From Knufia peltigerae (Eukaryota > Ascomycota > Eurotiomycetes > Chaetothyriales > Trichomeriaceae): a stretch of DNA of 64,000 nt. Shown piece by piece: positions 43,996 through 52,652 of this stretch. The notes beneath the pieces were generated by a model. That model made no database searches and was not told the DNA's origin. It worked only from the letters and a program-made list of their open reading frames with translations. The stretch is taken from NCBI GenBank assembly GCA_030247855.1, contig JAPDRN010000092.1:80268-144267 (forward strand), read 5' to 3'. How positions within the stretch are numbered: position 1 is the stretch's first letter; every line of letters starts with the position of its first letter. Both the position numbers and the translations under genes were made by a program.

Positions 43996-45620
43996 GCGCT
44001 GGCCTCCGCTTCCACTGCATCGGCCGGTGCCTTGGTCGCTGCGGCGGCCGCAGCGCGCTTCTTCTTCTCGGCGGCAGTCAGCGGTGGCGTCCAGCGCTGC
44101 ATGCGCCAGCCGCACAGGGCCAGCATCGCGCCGAAGGCGATCATCGACAGATCGAAGCCGGCCAATGCCCAGTCACCGTTGAACAGGGTCACGCCTAGGT
44201 GTGCGTGGGTGGTCAGCGCGTTCACTACCGGGATCAGCGCGAACGCGGCCGCGCCGATGTACAGCTGCCACGCCCACATCATCCGCTTGGGCCAGATGAA
44301 GGCCGCCAGCAGCGAGGCGCCCCACGCGTAGAAGAACACATTCGCTTCGGCGTTGGAGCGCTCGGCAAGGCCCAGCGGCAGCAGGCGGTTGCCCCAGAAA
44401 TAGGCGGCGAAGGCGATCGGCAGGCCGGCCACGGCGCCGATGTTCAGCGCATCGACCAGGCGCAGGCCGAAGCCGGTGCGACCGCTCTTGGCATGCTTCG
44501 GACGCTCCTTCACCGCCCACAGCACCACGCCGCTGGCCACCATCAGGCAGCCGGTCAGGCCGGACAGGAAGAACAACGCGCGCAGGCCCCAGTCGGCGAA
44601 GCGGGCCAGGTGCAGGCCATACAGCACGCCACGGGTGGCGGTGGCGCCGCCGGAAGGCGGGGTTTCCTGCAGCAGCGCGCCAGTGACCATGTCATAGCGC
44701 AGTGCGGGCGTATCGCTGGACAAACGCTTGCCGTCGCGTTGGCGGATGTCGATCACCGCATTGACGGCACCGGGATTGGCAACACTGAAACCGGCGACCT
44801 CGGTGCCGTGCCAATGCCTGCGGGCACTGTCCAACAGCTGTCGCAGCGGTAGCGGTGCTGCCTTGCCTTCGGCGGGCGCGGTGACCTCGGGCAGGCCACC
44901 AAAGGCCTCCGCGTAGAACGCATCCTGGTCGGTGCCGTAGGCCACGTTCACTCCCCACGGCAGGTACATGATCATCAACGTAACGATGCCGGTGTAGGTG
45001 ATCATCGCGTGGTAGGGCAGGGCCATCACCGCGCTGACGTTGTGGAAGTCCAGCCAGGAGCGCAGGCTCTTGTCTTTCCGGAAGGTGAAGAAGTCCTTGA
45101 AGATCTTCTTGTGGGTGATCACGCCGGTGATGATCGCCACCAGCATGAACATCGCGCAGAAGCCCACCAGGTAGCGCGCCCACAGTACCGGGATGTAGTG
45201 CAGGTCAAAGTGCAGGCGGTAGAAGAAGTCGCCGCCACGGGTCTCGCGGGCCTTCAGCTCGGTGCCGGTGTTGGGGTCCAGGGTGGCATCACCGAAGGCG
45301 CCGCGGCGGCCCTTGCTCGGATCGGCCATTGCCTCTGGCAATCGCCAGAACATCTGCATGGCCGGATTGCGTGGCTGCGGCAGGGTAACGAACCAGCTCT
45401 CGGCCTGTGGTGCGTTGGTCAGCAGGTAGTCGGCCGCGCGCTGCGCCGCTTCGTCGGTGCTGACCGTGCTGCGCGGCAGTTCCGGGCGCATCCAGCGGCT
45501 GATTTCCTCGCGGTAGTAGCTGGCGGTGCCCGCCATGAAGATCAGCAGCAGCAGCCAGCCGACCAGCAGGCCGGTCCAGGTATGCAGCCAGGCCATGGAT
45601 TGGCGGAATCCATTCTTCAT
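43992..45620 (-). CDS. PepSY-associated membrane protein (PiuB-like)
   Basis: This 542-residue PepSY_TM protein has an N-terminal helix (WLHTWTGLLVGWLLLLIFMAG), a periplasmic PepSY region and several His-containing helices (HFDLHYIP, DFHNVSAVMALPYHAM, LYGLHLARFADWGLRALFFLSG). Family members help reduce ferric siderophores or haem at the inner membrane. It ends in an Ala/Lys-rich tail. It is coupled to DUF3649 upstream and DUF3325 downstream. Confidence 0.9.
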   Translation of the reverse strand: MKNGFRQSMAWLHTWTGLLVGWLLLLIFMAGTASYYREEISRWMRPELPRSTVSTDEAAQRAADYLLTNAPQAESWFVTLPQPRNPAMQMFWRLPEAMADPSKGRRGAFGDATLDPNTGTELKARETRGGDFFYRLHFDLHYIPVLWARYLVGFCAMFMLVAIITGVITHKKIFKDFFTFRKDKSLRSWLDFHNVSAVMALPYHAMITYTGIVTLMIMYLPWGVNVAYGTDQDAFYAEAFGGLPEVTAPAEGKAAPLPLRQLLDSARRHWHGTEVAGFSVANPGAVNAVIDIRQRDGKRLSSDTPALRYDMVTGALLQETPPSGGATATRGVLYGLHLARFADWGLRALFFLSGLTGCLMVASGVVLWAVKERPKHAKSGRTGFGLRLVDALNIGAVAGLPIAFAAYFWGNRLLPLGLAERSNAEANVFFYAWGASLLAAFIWPKRMMWAWQLYIGAAAFALIPVVNALTTHAHLGVTLFNGDWALAGFDLSMIAFGAMLALCGWRMQRWTPPLTAAEKKKRAAAAAATKAPADAVEAEASA

Positions 45621-45937
45621 GCCCACGCTCCCAACAGACGCGAAATGCCGGCCATCAGCAGGGTGGGGGCGAGAATGCCGACCCAGGCGCGCAGCGCACT
45701 GCGGGTGGCGAACGCCCACAGTGCTGCGCAGGCGGCGACCAGGATCGCCAGCAGCATGCCGGTCAGCACGGCCTGGCCGCGCGCGCCCGGCAGCGCCAGC
45801 GCACAGAACACGGTGGTCACCGAGGCAAGCGCGTAGCCGCCGAAGATGGCGGCAAGGGATCGGGACAGCACGCCCCATCGCGGATTGGCGAAGAGGGTGC
45901 TGAAGCGGGGGCTGGCGGTTGCGGGCGAGCGGTCCAC
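45617..45937 (-). CDS. DUF3649 small membrane protein
   Basis: This 106-residue protein has three membrane helices and belongs to DUF3649, a regular partner of PepSY proteins in siderophore operons. The GTG at 45937 has CAGGA upstream and gives the normal family length. It overlaps the PepSY start by 4 bp. It follows a decayed TonB receptor. Confidence 0.82.
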   Translation of the reverse strand: MDRSPATASPRFSTLFANPRWGVLSRSLAAIFGGYALASVTTVFCALALPGARGQAVLTGMLLAILVAACAALWAFATRSALRAWVGILAPTLLMAGISRLLGAWA

Positions 45938-45954
45938 GTTGGTCCTGCAGGTTG

Positions 45955-46260
45955 AACGAAAGAGGACCGGCGCACCGAAGCGCGCCGGGGTTGGCTGTCC
46001 GTGGCCGGCGCCGTCATAGGAACCGGCGCGGTTGTAGTACTTCTTGTCCAGCAGGTTGTTCACGTTCTCCTGGCGGTGAGTTCTCGCTGAAGCGATAGCC
46101 GGCCGACAGGTTGAGCAGGTAGATGTCACCCTGTTCGATCGCCACGCGGTCGCGCTTGCCACTGACCAGGAAGGCCCCGCGCGACTTGCGCCCCCCGCGT
46201 GATTCCCATCGACGATGGACCATCTGCGGCAGGCCGGGGACCCGGTAGTCGGGAGATGTA
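45955..46260 (-). pseudogene. Remnant of a TonB-dependent siderophore receptor (C-terminal part)
   Basis: Fragments typical of the C-terminal barrel of FhuE/FpvA-type receptors occur in two different minus-strand frames: GKRDRVAIEQGDIYLLNLSAGYRFSEN in one, and NVNNLLDKKYYNRAGSYDGAG in the other. A frameshift lies near 46080, and the normal aromatic C-terminal end is missing. Only about 80 codons can be recognised and the plug and most of the barrel are absent. The downstream accessory genes remain intact. Confidence 0.8.
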
Positions 46261-46330
46261 CACGGGCGAAGGGGCAGGTGGGCGCGTGCTTCCGGACACC
46301 GCTTGGCTGAGCGTACAACCGATCAGTAAA

Positions 46331-46345
46331 TGATAGGCATTCGCA
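46331..46345 (-). promoter_or_regulatory. Fur-box-like site upstream of the receptor remnant
   Basis: TGATAGG-C-ATTCGCA matches the 7-1-7 Fur pattern in 10 of 14 arm positions. It lies upstream of the remnant and could still drive the accessory genes under low iron. Confidence 0.4.
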
Positions 46346-46375
46346 TTTCGTTAAGCAAGCGCGACAGCCTCAGTG

Positions 46376-46398
46376 ATCCCCGCATGGTGTGGATCTAC
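46376..46398 (-). repeat. Degenerate SMAG-type palindrome
   Basis: ATCCCCGC-atg-GTGTGGAT then CTAC. The stem has two changes from perfect pairing. Confidence 0.6.
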
Positions 46399-46422
46399 TG
46401 GCAAAGACTCCGGAATCTCAGC

Positions 46423-47709
46423 CTAGAACCGGAACAGAACAGTCGCCGCATGCAGCAGCAGCCCGATCAGGCCGCCCACCAGGGTGCCGTTGAAGCGGAT
46501 GAACTGCAGGTCGCGGCCCACGCTCAGTTCCAGCTGTTCGACCAGGTGGCGTTCGTCCCAGCTCTTCACGGTCTGCGCGATATGGGCGGTGACGCCCTCG
46601 CGCAGGCGCCCGGTGAGGCGCTGCGCGCCTTCCAGCAGGTGCTGGTTCAATGCCTCGCGCAACGCCGGGTCCGATTGCAGGCTGTCACCCAGCGAGGCCA
46701 GGCTGCGCTGCAGGTGACCGACCAGTGCAGAGTCCTCGCGCTGCAGATCGCCGCGCAGGCTGGCATGGATGCGTGACCACAGGCCCTGTACGTACTCCTG
46801 CAGGGCAGGATGGTCGATCATTTCCTGCTTGAGCTGCTCGATGCGCTCGGCCAGTGCCGGGTCTTCGCGCAGGCGCTGCACGTAGTTGCCCAGCCACTGC
46901 TCGTAATCCTGGCGCAGCGGATGCTGCGGCTCCGCCAGCACCTGCTGCAGTTCTTCCAGCACCGCCCCGGCCAGGCGTTCGGCAAGGTTGTCGCCGATCT
47001 CATCGATCGGCTTGATCCAGTTCACCGTGCTCGACAGCGTCGGCCATTCGCGCTGAATGTAGCGCACGATCAGCTGCGAGGCGCGTTCCTTCACTTCCGG
47101 CTGCTCCAGCCAGCGCCCCAACCGTTGCAGGCCTTCGTCCAGCACCCGCTGGTGGCGGCCATCGGCGGTCAGCAGGCCCAGCAGTTCGCCGGCGGTGGCC
47201 GCGGCATTCCACTGCCGCAGCTGCTGCACCACGAAGCTGTGCAGCTGCCGCCGCACCGCCGCTTCATCAAAGAAGTCCAGCGCCTGCAGTGCCCAGCCAC
47301 GGGCCATGTCGGCCAGCATCCGTGACCGCGCGGGATCGGCCAGCCAGCTGCCGAGGCGGCTGGCCGGGTCGAACACCTGCAGCTTGGCCAGCAGCACCGT
47401 CGGTTCCAGGAACTGGTCGCGCACGAACAGGGCCAGGCTGTCACCGATGCGTTCCTTGCTGCGCGGAATGATCGCCGTATGCGGAATCGGCAGGCCCATC
47501 GGCCGCCGGAACAGGGCGACCACCGCGAACCAGTCCGCGAGTGCGCCGACCGCGGCGGCCTCGCAGAAGGCCGAGACCCAGGCCCAGATGCCGCGCTCGC
47601 CCTGCCAGTGGCTGACCGCGAAACCGGCCAGCATCAGCAGCAGCAGGCCAAGGGCGAGGGCTTTCAGGCGCCGCAGCTGAGCGCGGCGCGGATCGATGGC
47701 AGACGTCAT
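46423..47709 (-). CDS. DUF445 membrane protein
   Basis: This 428-residue protein has an N-terminal helix pair (ALALGLLLLMLAGFAVSHW and WVSAFCEAAAVGALADWFAVVALF), a long helical middle and a C-terminal helix (LVGGLIGLLLHAATVLF). The motif ADWFAVVALFRRPMGLPIPHTAIIP is the DUF445 signature. The function of this family is not established. Confidence 0.85.
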   Translation of the reverse strand: MTSAIDPRRAQLRRLKALALGLLLLMLAGFAVSHWQGERGIWAWVSAFCEAAAVGALADWFAVVALFRRPMGLPIPHTAIIPRSKERIGDSLALFVRDQFLEPTVLLAKLQVFDPASRLGSWLADPARSRMLADMARGWALQALDFFDEAAVRRQLHSFVVQQLRQWNAAATAGELLGLLTADGRHQRVLDEGLQRLGRWLEQPEVKERASQLIVRYIQREWPTLSSTVNWIKPIDEIGDNLAERLAGAVLEELQQVLAEPQHPLRQDYEQWLGNYVQRLREDPALAERIEQLKQEMIDHPALQEYVQGLWSRIHASLRGDLQREDSALVGHLQRSLASLGDSLQSDPALREALNQHLLEGAQRLTGRLREGVTAHIAQTVKSWDERHLVEQLELSVGRDLQFIRFNGTLVGGLIGLLLHAATVLFRF

Positions 47710-47749
47710 GCCCGAAGTCTACCCGCCACTGAATGATGCCGACGCATCG

Positions 47750-47817
47750 GTAGCGCCGGGCCATGCCCGGCGGCTTTTCAGAGCCCGCTGCGCTCGCCGG
47801 GCATGGCCCGGCGCTAC
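47750..47817. repeat. Inverted SMAG dimer
   Basis: GTAG + CGCCGGGC-CAT-GCCCGGCG (47750-47772) faces CGCCGGGC-ATG-GCCCGGCG + CTAC (47795-47817) across 22 bp. Each unit is a perfect hairpin, and the two can also pair with each other into a 23-bp stem. It lies between the DUF445 gene and the ParB-like gene. Confidence 0.88.
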
Positions 47818-47824
47818 CCATCCG

Positions 47825-48709
47825 TTACAGCGCTTCCAGCTGCTTGCGCAGATGGGCCAGCTGTGCGCGCAGGGTATCGTTCTCGCGGGTCAGGTTCACC
47901 ACGCGACGGCGCAGCGCCGGGGCATCCTCGCCCAGCTGCTCCAGCGCAGCCAGCACCTCGGCATCGCGGCTGGCGATCTCATCCTCGTTGGCTTCTTCGA
48001 AGTCCATTTCCGGCGACTCCGTTTCCGGCTTCGGCGCGCGCGGCTTGCGCTTGGACTCGCGCACACGCTTTGCAGCCTGCTTCAGTTCATCCTTGCCACC
48101 GGCGGCGGCGGCGCGCTGCTCTTCTTCCGGCAGGTCGGCCACGGCAGCGGCGGCGCTGATCGAGATCATGCCGGCCTTCACCGCTTCCACCACCTCGGCC
48201 GCGGCCTGGGCGTGGATGCGCTCGATCATGCCGACCTGGCTGGTGCTCAGCTTGGCTTCGCGGGCCAGTTCGGCGCGGCTGATCTTCGGCGCTGGCTCCC
48301 ACGGCGGGCTGTCTTCGCCGGCCTCATCGGCAGGCTCGGCGGTGCCATCGCTTTCGCGCTGCAGCTGCGCCTGCTCGACCTGCTTGCGCGCGGACAGGAT
48401 GTCGCGCTTGCGCAGGGCCAATACGCCGCGCTGGAAATCGGAGACGCTGCGCCGGCCCAGGTGCTGCTCGATCATCCACAGGTGCACGTCTTCCATGCTC
48501 TGGAAGCGGGTGTTCTGCACGGTGTTGAACGGCAGGCCGTGCTTCTGGCAGATGCCGTAACGGTTGTGCCCATCCACCAGCACCTCGCCCCACAGCACCA
48601 GCGCATCGCGGCAGCCTTCGGCGAGGATGCTGCGCTCCAGCGCTTCGTGTTCGTCCGCGGTGAGCGGGTCGATGTAGGCCTTGAGTTCTTCTTTGACGAC
48701 GATGTTCAT
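47825..48709 (-). CDS. ParB-like nuclease-domain protein
   Basis: This 294-residue protein has an N-terminal ParB/sulfiredoxin-type domain (IDPLTADEHEALERSILAEGCRDALVLWGEVLVDGHNRYGIC), a helix-turn-helix-like middle (ISRAELAREAKLSTSQVGMIERI) and a C-terminal coiled coil (LRRRVVNLTRENDTLRAQLAHLRKQLEAL). Similar genes in xanthomonads are annotated as plasmid replication/partition-related proteins. There is no ParA partner here, so a role in partition is not supported. Confidence 0.8.
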   Translation of the reverse strand: MNIVVKEELKAYIDPLTADEHEALERSILAEGCRDALVLWGEVLVDGHNRYGICQKHGLPFNTVQNTRFQSMEDVHLWMIEQHLGRRSVSDFQRGVLALRKRDILSARKQVEQAQLQRESDGTAEPADEAGEDSPPWEPAPKISRAELAREAKLSTSQVGMIERIHAQAAAEVVEAVKAGMISISAAAAVADLPEEEQRAAAAGGKDELKQAAKRVRESKRKPRAPKPETESPEMDFEEANEDEIASRDAEVLAALEQLGEDAPALRRRVVNLTRENDTLRAQLAHLRKQLEAL

Positions 48710-48772
48710 GGGCACGGCAACGGACAGGAGCGGAACCGCCCATTGTACCCGCTCGCCACCTTCGTCCCGGCC

Positions 48773-50125
48773 TCAGGCGGTGGCCCGGATCATCTCGCCC
48801 AGGGTGCCGGTGATCTGGTCGATCTGTGCCTTGTCCACGATCAGCGGCGGTGACAACGCGATGATGTCGCCGGTACAGCGCACCAGCAGGCGCCCGTCAT
48901 GGAAGCAGCGGCGGAACACCTCGTAGCCACGGCTGCCGGGGGCGTCCTTGCGCGGCGCCAGCTCCACCGCACCGACCAGGCCGAAGTTGCGGATGTCGAT
49001 CACGTTCGGCAGCCCCTGCAGGTCGTGCAGGCCCTCCTGCCAGTACTCACCCAGTTCGATCGCACGCTCGAACAGGCGTTCCTCGGCGTAGACGTCCAGT
49101 GTGGCCAGCGCCGCCGCGCAGGCCAAGGGGTGGCCCGAATAGGTATAGCCATGGAAAAGCTCGATGGCCTGTGGCGGACCCTGCATGAAGCTGGCATGCA
49201 CGCTGTCGCCGACCAGCACGCCACCCAGCGGCACCGCACCGTTGCTGGCGCCCTTGGCGAAGGTCAGCAGATCCGGGGTGACCCCGAAACGCTGTGCGGC
49301 GAACGCCATGCCGACCCGGCCGAACCCGGTGATGACTTCATCGAACACCAGCAGGATGCCGTGCTGGTCGCAGATCTCACGCAGGCGCTGCAGATACCCC
49401 GGTGCCGGCAGGATCACACCGGCCGACCCAGCAATGGGCTCGACGAACACCGCGGCAATGGTGGAGGGATCGTGCAGGGCGATCAGCCGTTCCAGATCGT
49501 CGGCCAGCTCGGCCCCCTGACGCGGCAGCCCCTTGCTGAAGGCATTGCGTGACAGGTCCAGCGTGTGCCGCAGGTAGTCCACGCCGCCCAGCTGCAGGCC
49601 GAACTGGCGGCGGTTGTTGGGCAGCCCGCCCAACGCCATACCGCCGAAGCCGACCCCGTGGTAGGCCTTCTCGCGGCTGATGAAACGCGTGCGCTGGCCC
49701 TCGCCACGCAGGCGATGGTGGGCCAGCACGATCTTCATCGCCGAATCCACCGCCTCCGAGCCCGAGCTGGTGAAGAACACGTGGTTGAGCCCGGCCGGGG
49801 CCAGCGCCGCCAGTCGCTGCGCCAGGGCGAAGGCCGGCGGCGAACCCATCTGGAAGGCGGGCGAATAATCGAGCGTGGCGGCCTGCTCGGCGATCGCGTC
49901 GACGATGCGCCGGCGCGCGTGCCCTGCATTGCAGCACCACAGGCCAGCGGTGCCATCGAGGATGACGCGCCCATCCACGTCCTCGTAGTGCATGCCCTCG
50001 GCACGTACCAGCATGCGCGGCGCGCCCTTGTACTGGCGGTTGGCAGTGAACGGCATCCAGTACGCGTCCAGTGAATCGGGGCGCTGGGTGGCCAGGTCGT
50101 GCAGGTCGCTTGCAAGGGGTTTCAT
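48773..50125 (-). CDS. Class III (omega) aminotransferase
   Basis: This 450-residue PLP enzyme has DGTAGLWCCNAGHARR, the cofactor-contact region FTSSGSEAVDSAMKI, the PLP aspartate in FDEVITGFGRVG and the Schiff-base Lys in TFAKGASNGAVPLGG. It resembles omega-amino-acid/polyamine:pyruvate transaminases such as SpuC. It is divergent from an aldehyde dehydrogenase, the usual partner for oxidising the aldehyde it makes. Confidence 0.9.
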   Translation of the reverse strand: MKPLASDLHDLATQRPDSLDAYWMPFTANRQYKGAPRMLVRAEGMHYEDVDGRVILDGTAGLWCCNAGHARRRIVDAIAEQAATLDYSPAFQMGSPPAFALAQRLAALAPAGLNHVFFTSSGSEAVDSAMKIVLAHHRLRGEGQRTRFISREKAYHGVGFGGMALGGLPNNRRQFGLQLGGVDYLRHTLDLSRNAFSKGLPRQGAELADDLERLIALHDPSTIAAVFVEPIAGSAGVILPAPGYLQRLREICDQHGILLVFDEVITGFGRVGMAFAAQRFGVTPDLLTFAKGASNGAVPLGGVLVGDSVHASFMQGPPQAIELFHGYTYSGHPLACAAALATLDVYAEERLFERAIELGEYWQEGLHDLQGLPNVIDIRNFGLVGAVELAPRKDAPGSRGYEVFRRCFHDGRLLVRCTGDIIALSPPLIVDKAQIDQITGTLGEMIRATA

Positions 50126-50182
50126 GCCGGCTCCGTCGGGTCCGATGGTTGCGACTCTAGCGCAGCCGCGTCACGGATCTGT

Positions 50183-50205
50183 CGCCAGGCAGGGCCCGGC
50201 GCTAC
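50183..50205 (-). repeat. SMAG-type palindrome in a divergent promoter region
   Basis: CGCCAGGC-agg-GCCCGGCG then CTAC, one mismatch in the stem. It sits in the 153 bp between the aminotransferase and aldehyde dehydrogenase starts. Confidence 0.65.
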
Positions 50206-50278
50206 CGGAATACGCACGTCACGACCCGGTCGCGGCCGCGTCGGTATAACGGCGGACAGTCGATACGCGGAGGACCCC

Positions 50279-51775
50279 ATGACCCACTTCCCCGACCGCA
50301 GCCACTGGCAGGCCCTGTCCTGCCGCGTGGCGATTCCCGGCCAAGCGTTCATCGATGGCCGCTACGTGGATGCCGCCGGCGGCGCGCGTTTTGATTGCAT
50401 CAGCCCGATCGACGGGCGCGTACTGGGCGCAGTGGCCGACTGTGATGCGCAGGACGTTGAGCGTGCAGTGGCCTCGGCGCGCCGCGCGTTCGAAGCAGGC
50501 CACTGGTCGCAGGCCAGCCCCGCCCATCGCAAGCGCGTGCTGCTGGCGCTGGCCGCGCTGGTGGAGACGCATGCCGATGAGCTGGCCCTGCTGGAAACGC
50601 TGGACATGGGCAAGCCGATCCGCGATGCGCGCCGCATCGACCTGCCCGGCGTGGTGCGCTGCCTGACCTGGACCGCCGAGGCGGTGGACAAGCTGTACGG
50701 TGAAATCGCGCCCACCGGCCCGCACGAGCTGGGCCTGGTCACGCGCGAGGCCGCGGGCGTGGTGGCGGCCATCGTGCCGTGGAATTTTCCGTTGTTGATG
50801 GCCTGCTGGAAGATCGCGCCGGCATTGGCGATGGGAAACTCGGTGGTGCTGAAGCCCTCCGAGCGCTCGCCGCTGAGTGCGTTGCGGCTGGCCGCACTGG
50901 CGGCCGAAGCGGGATTGCCCGAGGGCGTGCTCAACGTGTTGCCCGGCCACGGTTCACGCGTGGGCGAACCGCTTGCCCTGCACATGGATGTAGATGTGCT
51001 TGCCTTCACCGGTTCCACCGCTACCGGTGCCAGGTTGCTGGAGTACGCCGGTCGTTCCAACCTCAAGCGGGTCTGGCTGGAATGCGGTGGCAAGAGCCCG
51101 CATGTGGTGTTTGCCGATGCGCCGGACCTGGATGCGGCCGCCAAGGGCGTGGCGCAGGGTATCTTCTTCAACCAGGGGGAAGTCTGCACGGCCGGTTCGC
51201 GGTTGCTGGTGCAGCGTTCGATCCGCGATGACTTCGTGCACCAGGTGGTCGCTTACGGCCAGCGCATGCAACCCTGCCATCCGCTGGAGGCAGATGCGCC
51301 GATGGGCGCGCTGGTCGATGCCGCGCATGTGGACAAGGTGCTGGCCGACATCGCCCGGGCCGAAACCGATGGCGCGCGCCTGCTGCTGGGCGGCCAACGC
51401 GCCGAGGTGGAGGCGGGTGGTTGCTATGTGCAGCCGACGGTGTTCGACCAGGTGCGGCCGGAGCAGGCGCTGGCCCGCGAGGAAGTGTTCGGCCCCGTGC
51501 TGGCGGTGCTTGGCTTCGACGACGAAGCCGAGGCCGTGCGCCTGTCCAACGACAGCCGCTACGGGCTGGCCGCCGGCCTGTGGACGCGGGATCTCGGTCG
51601 CGCCCATCGCGTAGCCCGTCAGCTGCGTGCGGGCAGCGTGTGGGTGAACGGCTGGGACGGCGGTGACATGACGGCGCCATTTGGGGGCTACAAGCAGTCC
51701 GGGAACGGCCGCGATAAATCGCTGCATGCCTTCGACAAGTACAGCGAGATGAAAGCCACCTGGATCCAGCTGTGA
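50279..51775 (+). CDS. Aldehyde dehydrogenase (PuuC-like)
   Basis: This 498-residue NAD(P)-dependent aldehyde dehydrogenase has VPWNFPLLMACWKIAPALAMGN, the general base Glu in WLECGGKSPHVVF and the catalytic Cys in FFNQGEVCTAGSRLL. Overall it resembles PuuC, which oxidises gamma-glutamyl-gamma-aminobutyraldehyde. The ATG at 50279 has GGAGG 5 nt upstream. It could serve the puu cluster about 8 kb downstream. Confidence 0.9.
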   Translation: MTHFPDRSHWQALSCRVAIPGQAFIDGRYVDAAGGARFDCISPIDGRVLGAVADCDAQDVERAVASARRAFEAGHWSQASPAHRKRVLLALAALVETHADELALLETLDMGKPIRDARRIDLPGVVRCLTWTAEAVDKLYGEIAPTGPHELGLVTREAAGVVAAIVPWNFPLLMACWKIAPALAMGNSVVLKPSERSPLSALRLAALAAEAGLPEGVLNVLPGHGSRVGEPLALHMDVDVLAFTGSTATGARLLEYAGRSNLKRVWLECGGKSPHVVFADAPDLDAAAKGVAQGIFFNQGEVCTAGSRLLVQRSIRDDFVHQVVAYGQRMQPCHPLEADAPMGALVDAAHVDKVLADIARAETDGARLLLGGQRAEVEAGGCYVQPTVFDQVRPEQALAREEVFGPVLAVLGFDDEAEAVRLSNDSRYGLAAGLWTRDLGRAHRVARQLRAGSVWVNGWDGGDMTAPFGGYKQSGNGRDKSLHAFDKYSEMKATWIQL

Positions 51776-51808
51776 CGGCGCGCTTGCCGTGCGGCTCCGC
51801 GCGCTTCT

Positions 51809-51832
51809 GTAGAGCCGAGCCCATGCTCGGCT
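51809..51832 (+). repeat. SMAG-type palindrome
   Basis: GTAG + AGCCGAGC-ccat-GCTCGGCT, perfect stem, between convergent genes. A truncated GTAG start follows at about 51848. Confidence 0.8.
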
Positions 51833-51863
51833 GCTCTTCGCTCTTCTGTAGATACCGTGTCGC

Positions 51864-52520
51864 CTACCTGCAGCGTGCGCTCACCTGCAGCACCGCCGCA
51901 CGCAGCTGATCCCGGTCGGCTTCATCGACGGCATTCTGGAAATAGTCCATGTCCTGCTTGCCCAGCTCGCACGGGTCGACGATGTATCCGGGGGGCCACA
52001 AACCCAGCAACTGGGCCACACCATGCACGATCTGCTCCGGAGTCATCTGCCGGCGGATGCGGAAGTAGTTGCGGCGTGGCGCGAACGCCGGGTGCACCTC
52101 GCGGCGGCCGATCAGGCGCGGCGTCACGCCGGCTGCGCTGATGCCGTCACCGCCATCGATGCTGTCCGCCGGAAGTCCCAGGTTCAGCGGGGCGGCAGGC
52201 TGCACTTCTTCGACGGCGGACTCCAGGCGGTTCGTCCGTACAACTGGTGCTGCGTGTGGCGCGATCGGCGCGGCAGGGCGCGTCATCGACGCGACGGGGA
52301 GGGCATGGTGCTGCGGGATCGGATCAGATTCCTCCGGTGGCAGCCAGCGCAACGAAATCCGTGGTCCGTCGTCGCTACGCAGTTCGATCCGGCCGCTGCC
52401 CAGCAGCCACAGCGCCAGCACGCCATGCACCAGCAGCACCACCAGCCAGGCCGCCAAGCGCGGCACCTTCGGGGAATCGGACCACGGCAACGCGACTGCA
52501 GCCATCGGCAAGGCATCCAT
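51864..52520 (-). CDS. Hypothetical single-pass membrane protein with Pro-rich linker
   Basis: This 218-residue protein has one N-terminal membrane helix (LAAWLVVLLVHGVLALWLLG), a long Pro/Ala-rich linker (about residues 60-135) and a C-terminal domain with two cysteines (DPCELGKQDM and QVSARCR). The layout is like TonB or TolA-type periplasmic proteins, but there is no TonB motif. I do not recognise a family. It is divergent from the MFS symporter. Confidence 0.7.
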   Translation of the reverse strand: MDALPMAAVALPWSDSPKVPRLAAWLVVLLVHGVLALWLLGSGRIELRSDDGPRISLRWLPPEESDPIPQHHALPVASMTRPAAPIAPHAAPVVRTNRLESAVEEVQPAAPLNLGLPADSIDGGDGISAAGVTPRLIGRREVHPAFAPRRNYFRIRRQMTPEQIVHGVAQLLGLWPPGYIVDPCELGKQDMDYFQNAVDEADRDQLRAAVLQVSARCR

Positions 52521-52652
52521 GCGGGAACCGGTGGCGCAGCCTAGCGGGCGGCTGGAAAAATTTCGTTGGCATCGGTCTCGGCTGAAACCATCGCCCCGTA
52601 CAGCCACTGCCCCGTGGCAGAATCGGTCGATCCGCCGTTACCCGCCTTGCCG

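Noticed and set aside
47825..48709. Chromosome or plasmid partition locus
   Set aside because: There is no ParA partner and no parS-like cluster of 16-bp palindromes nearby, so the ParB-like gene is listed without that role.
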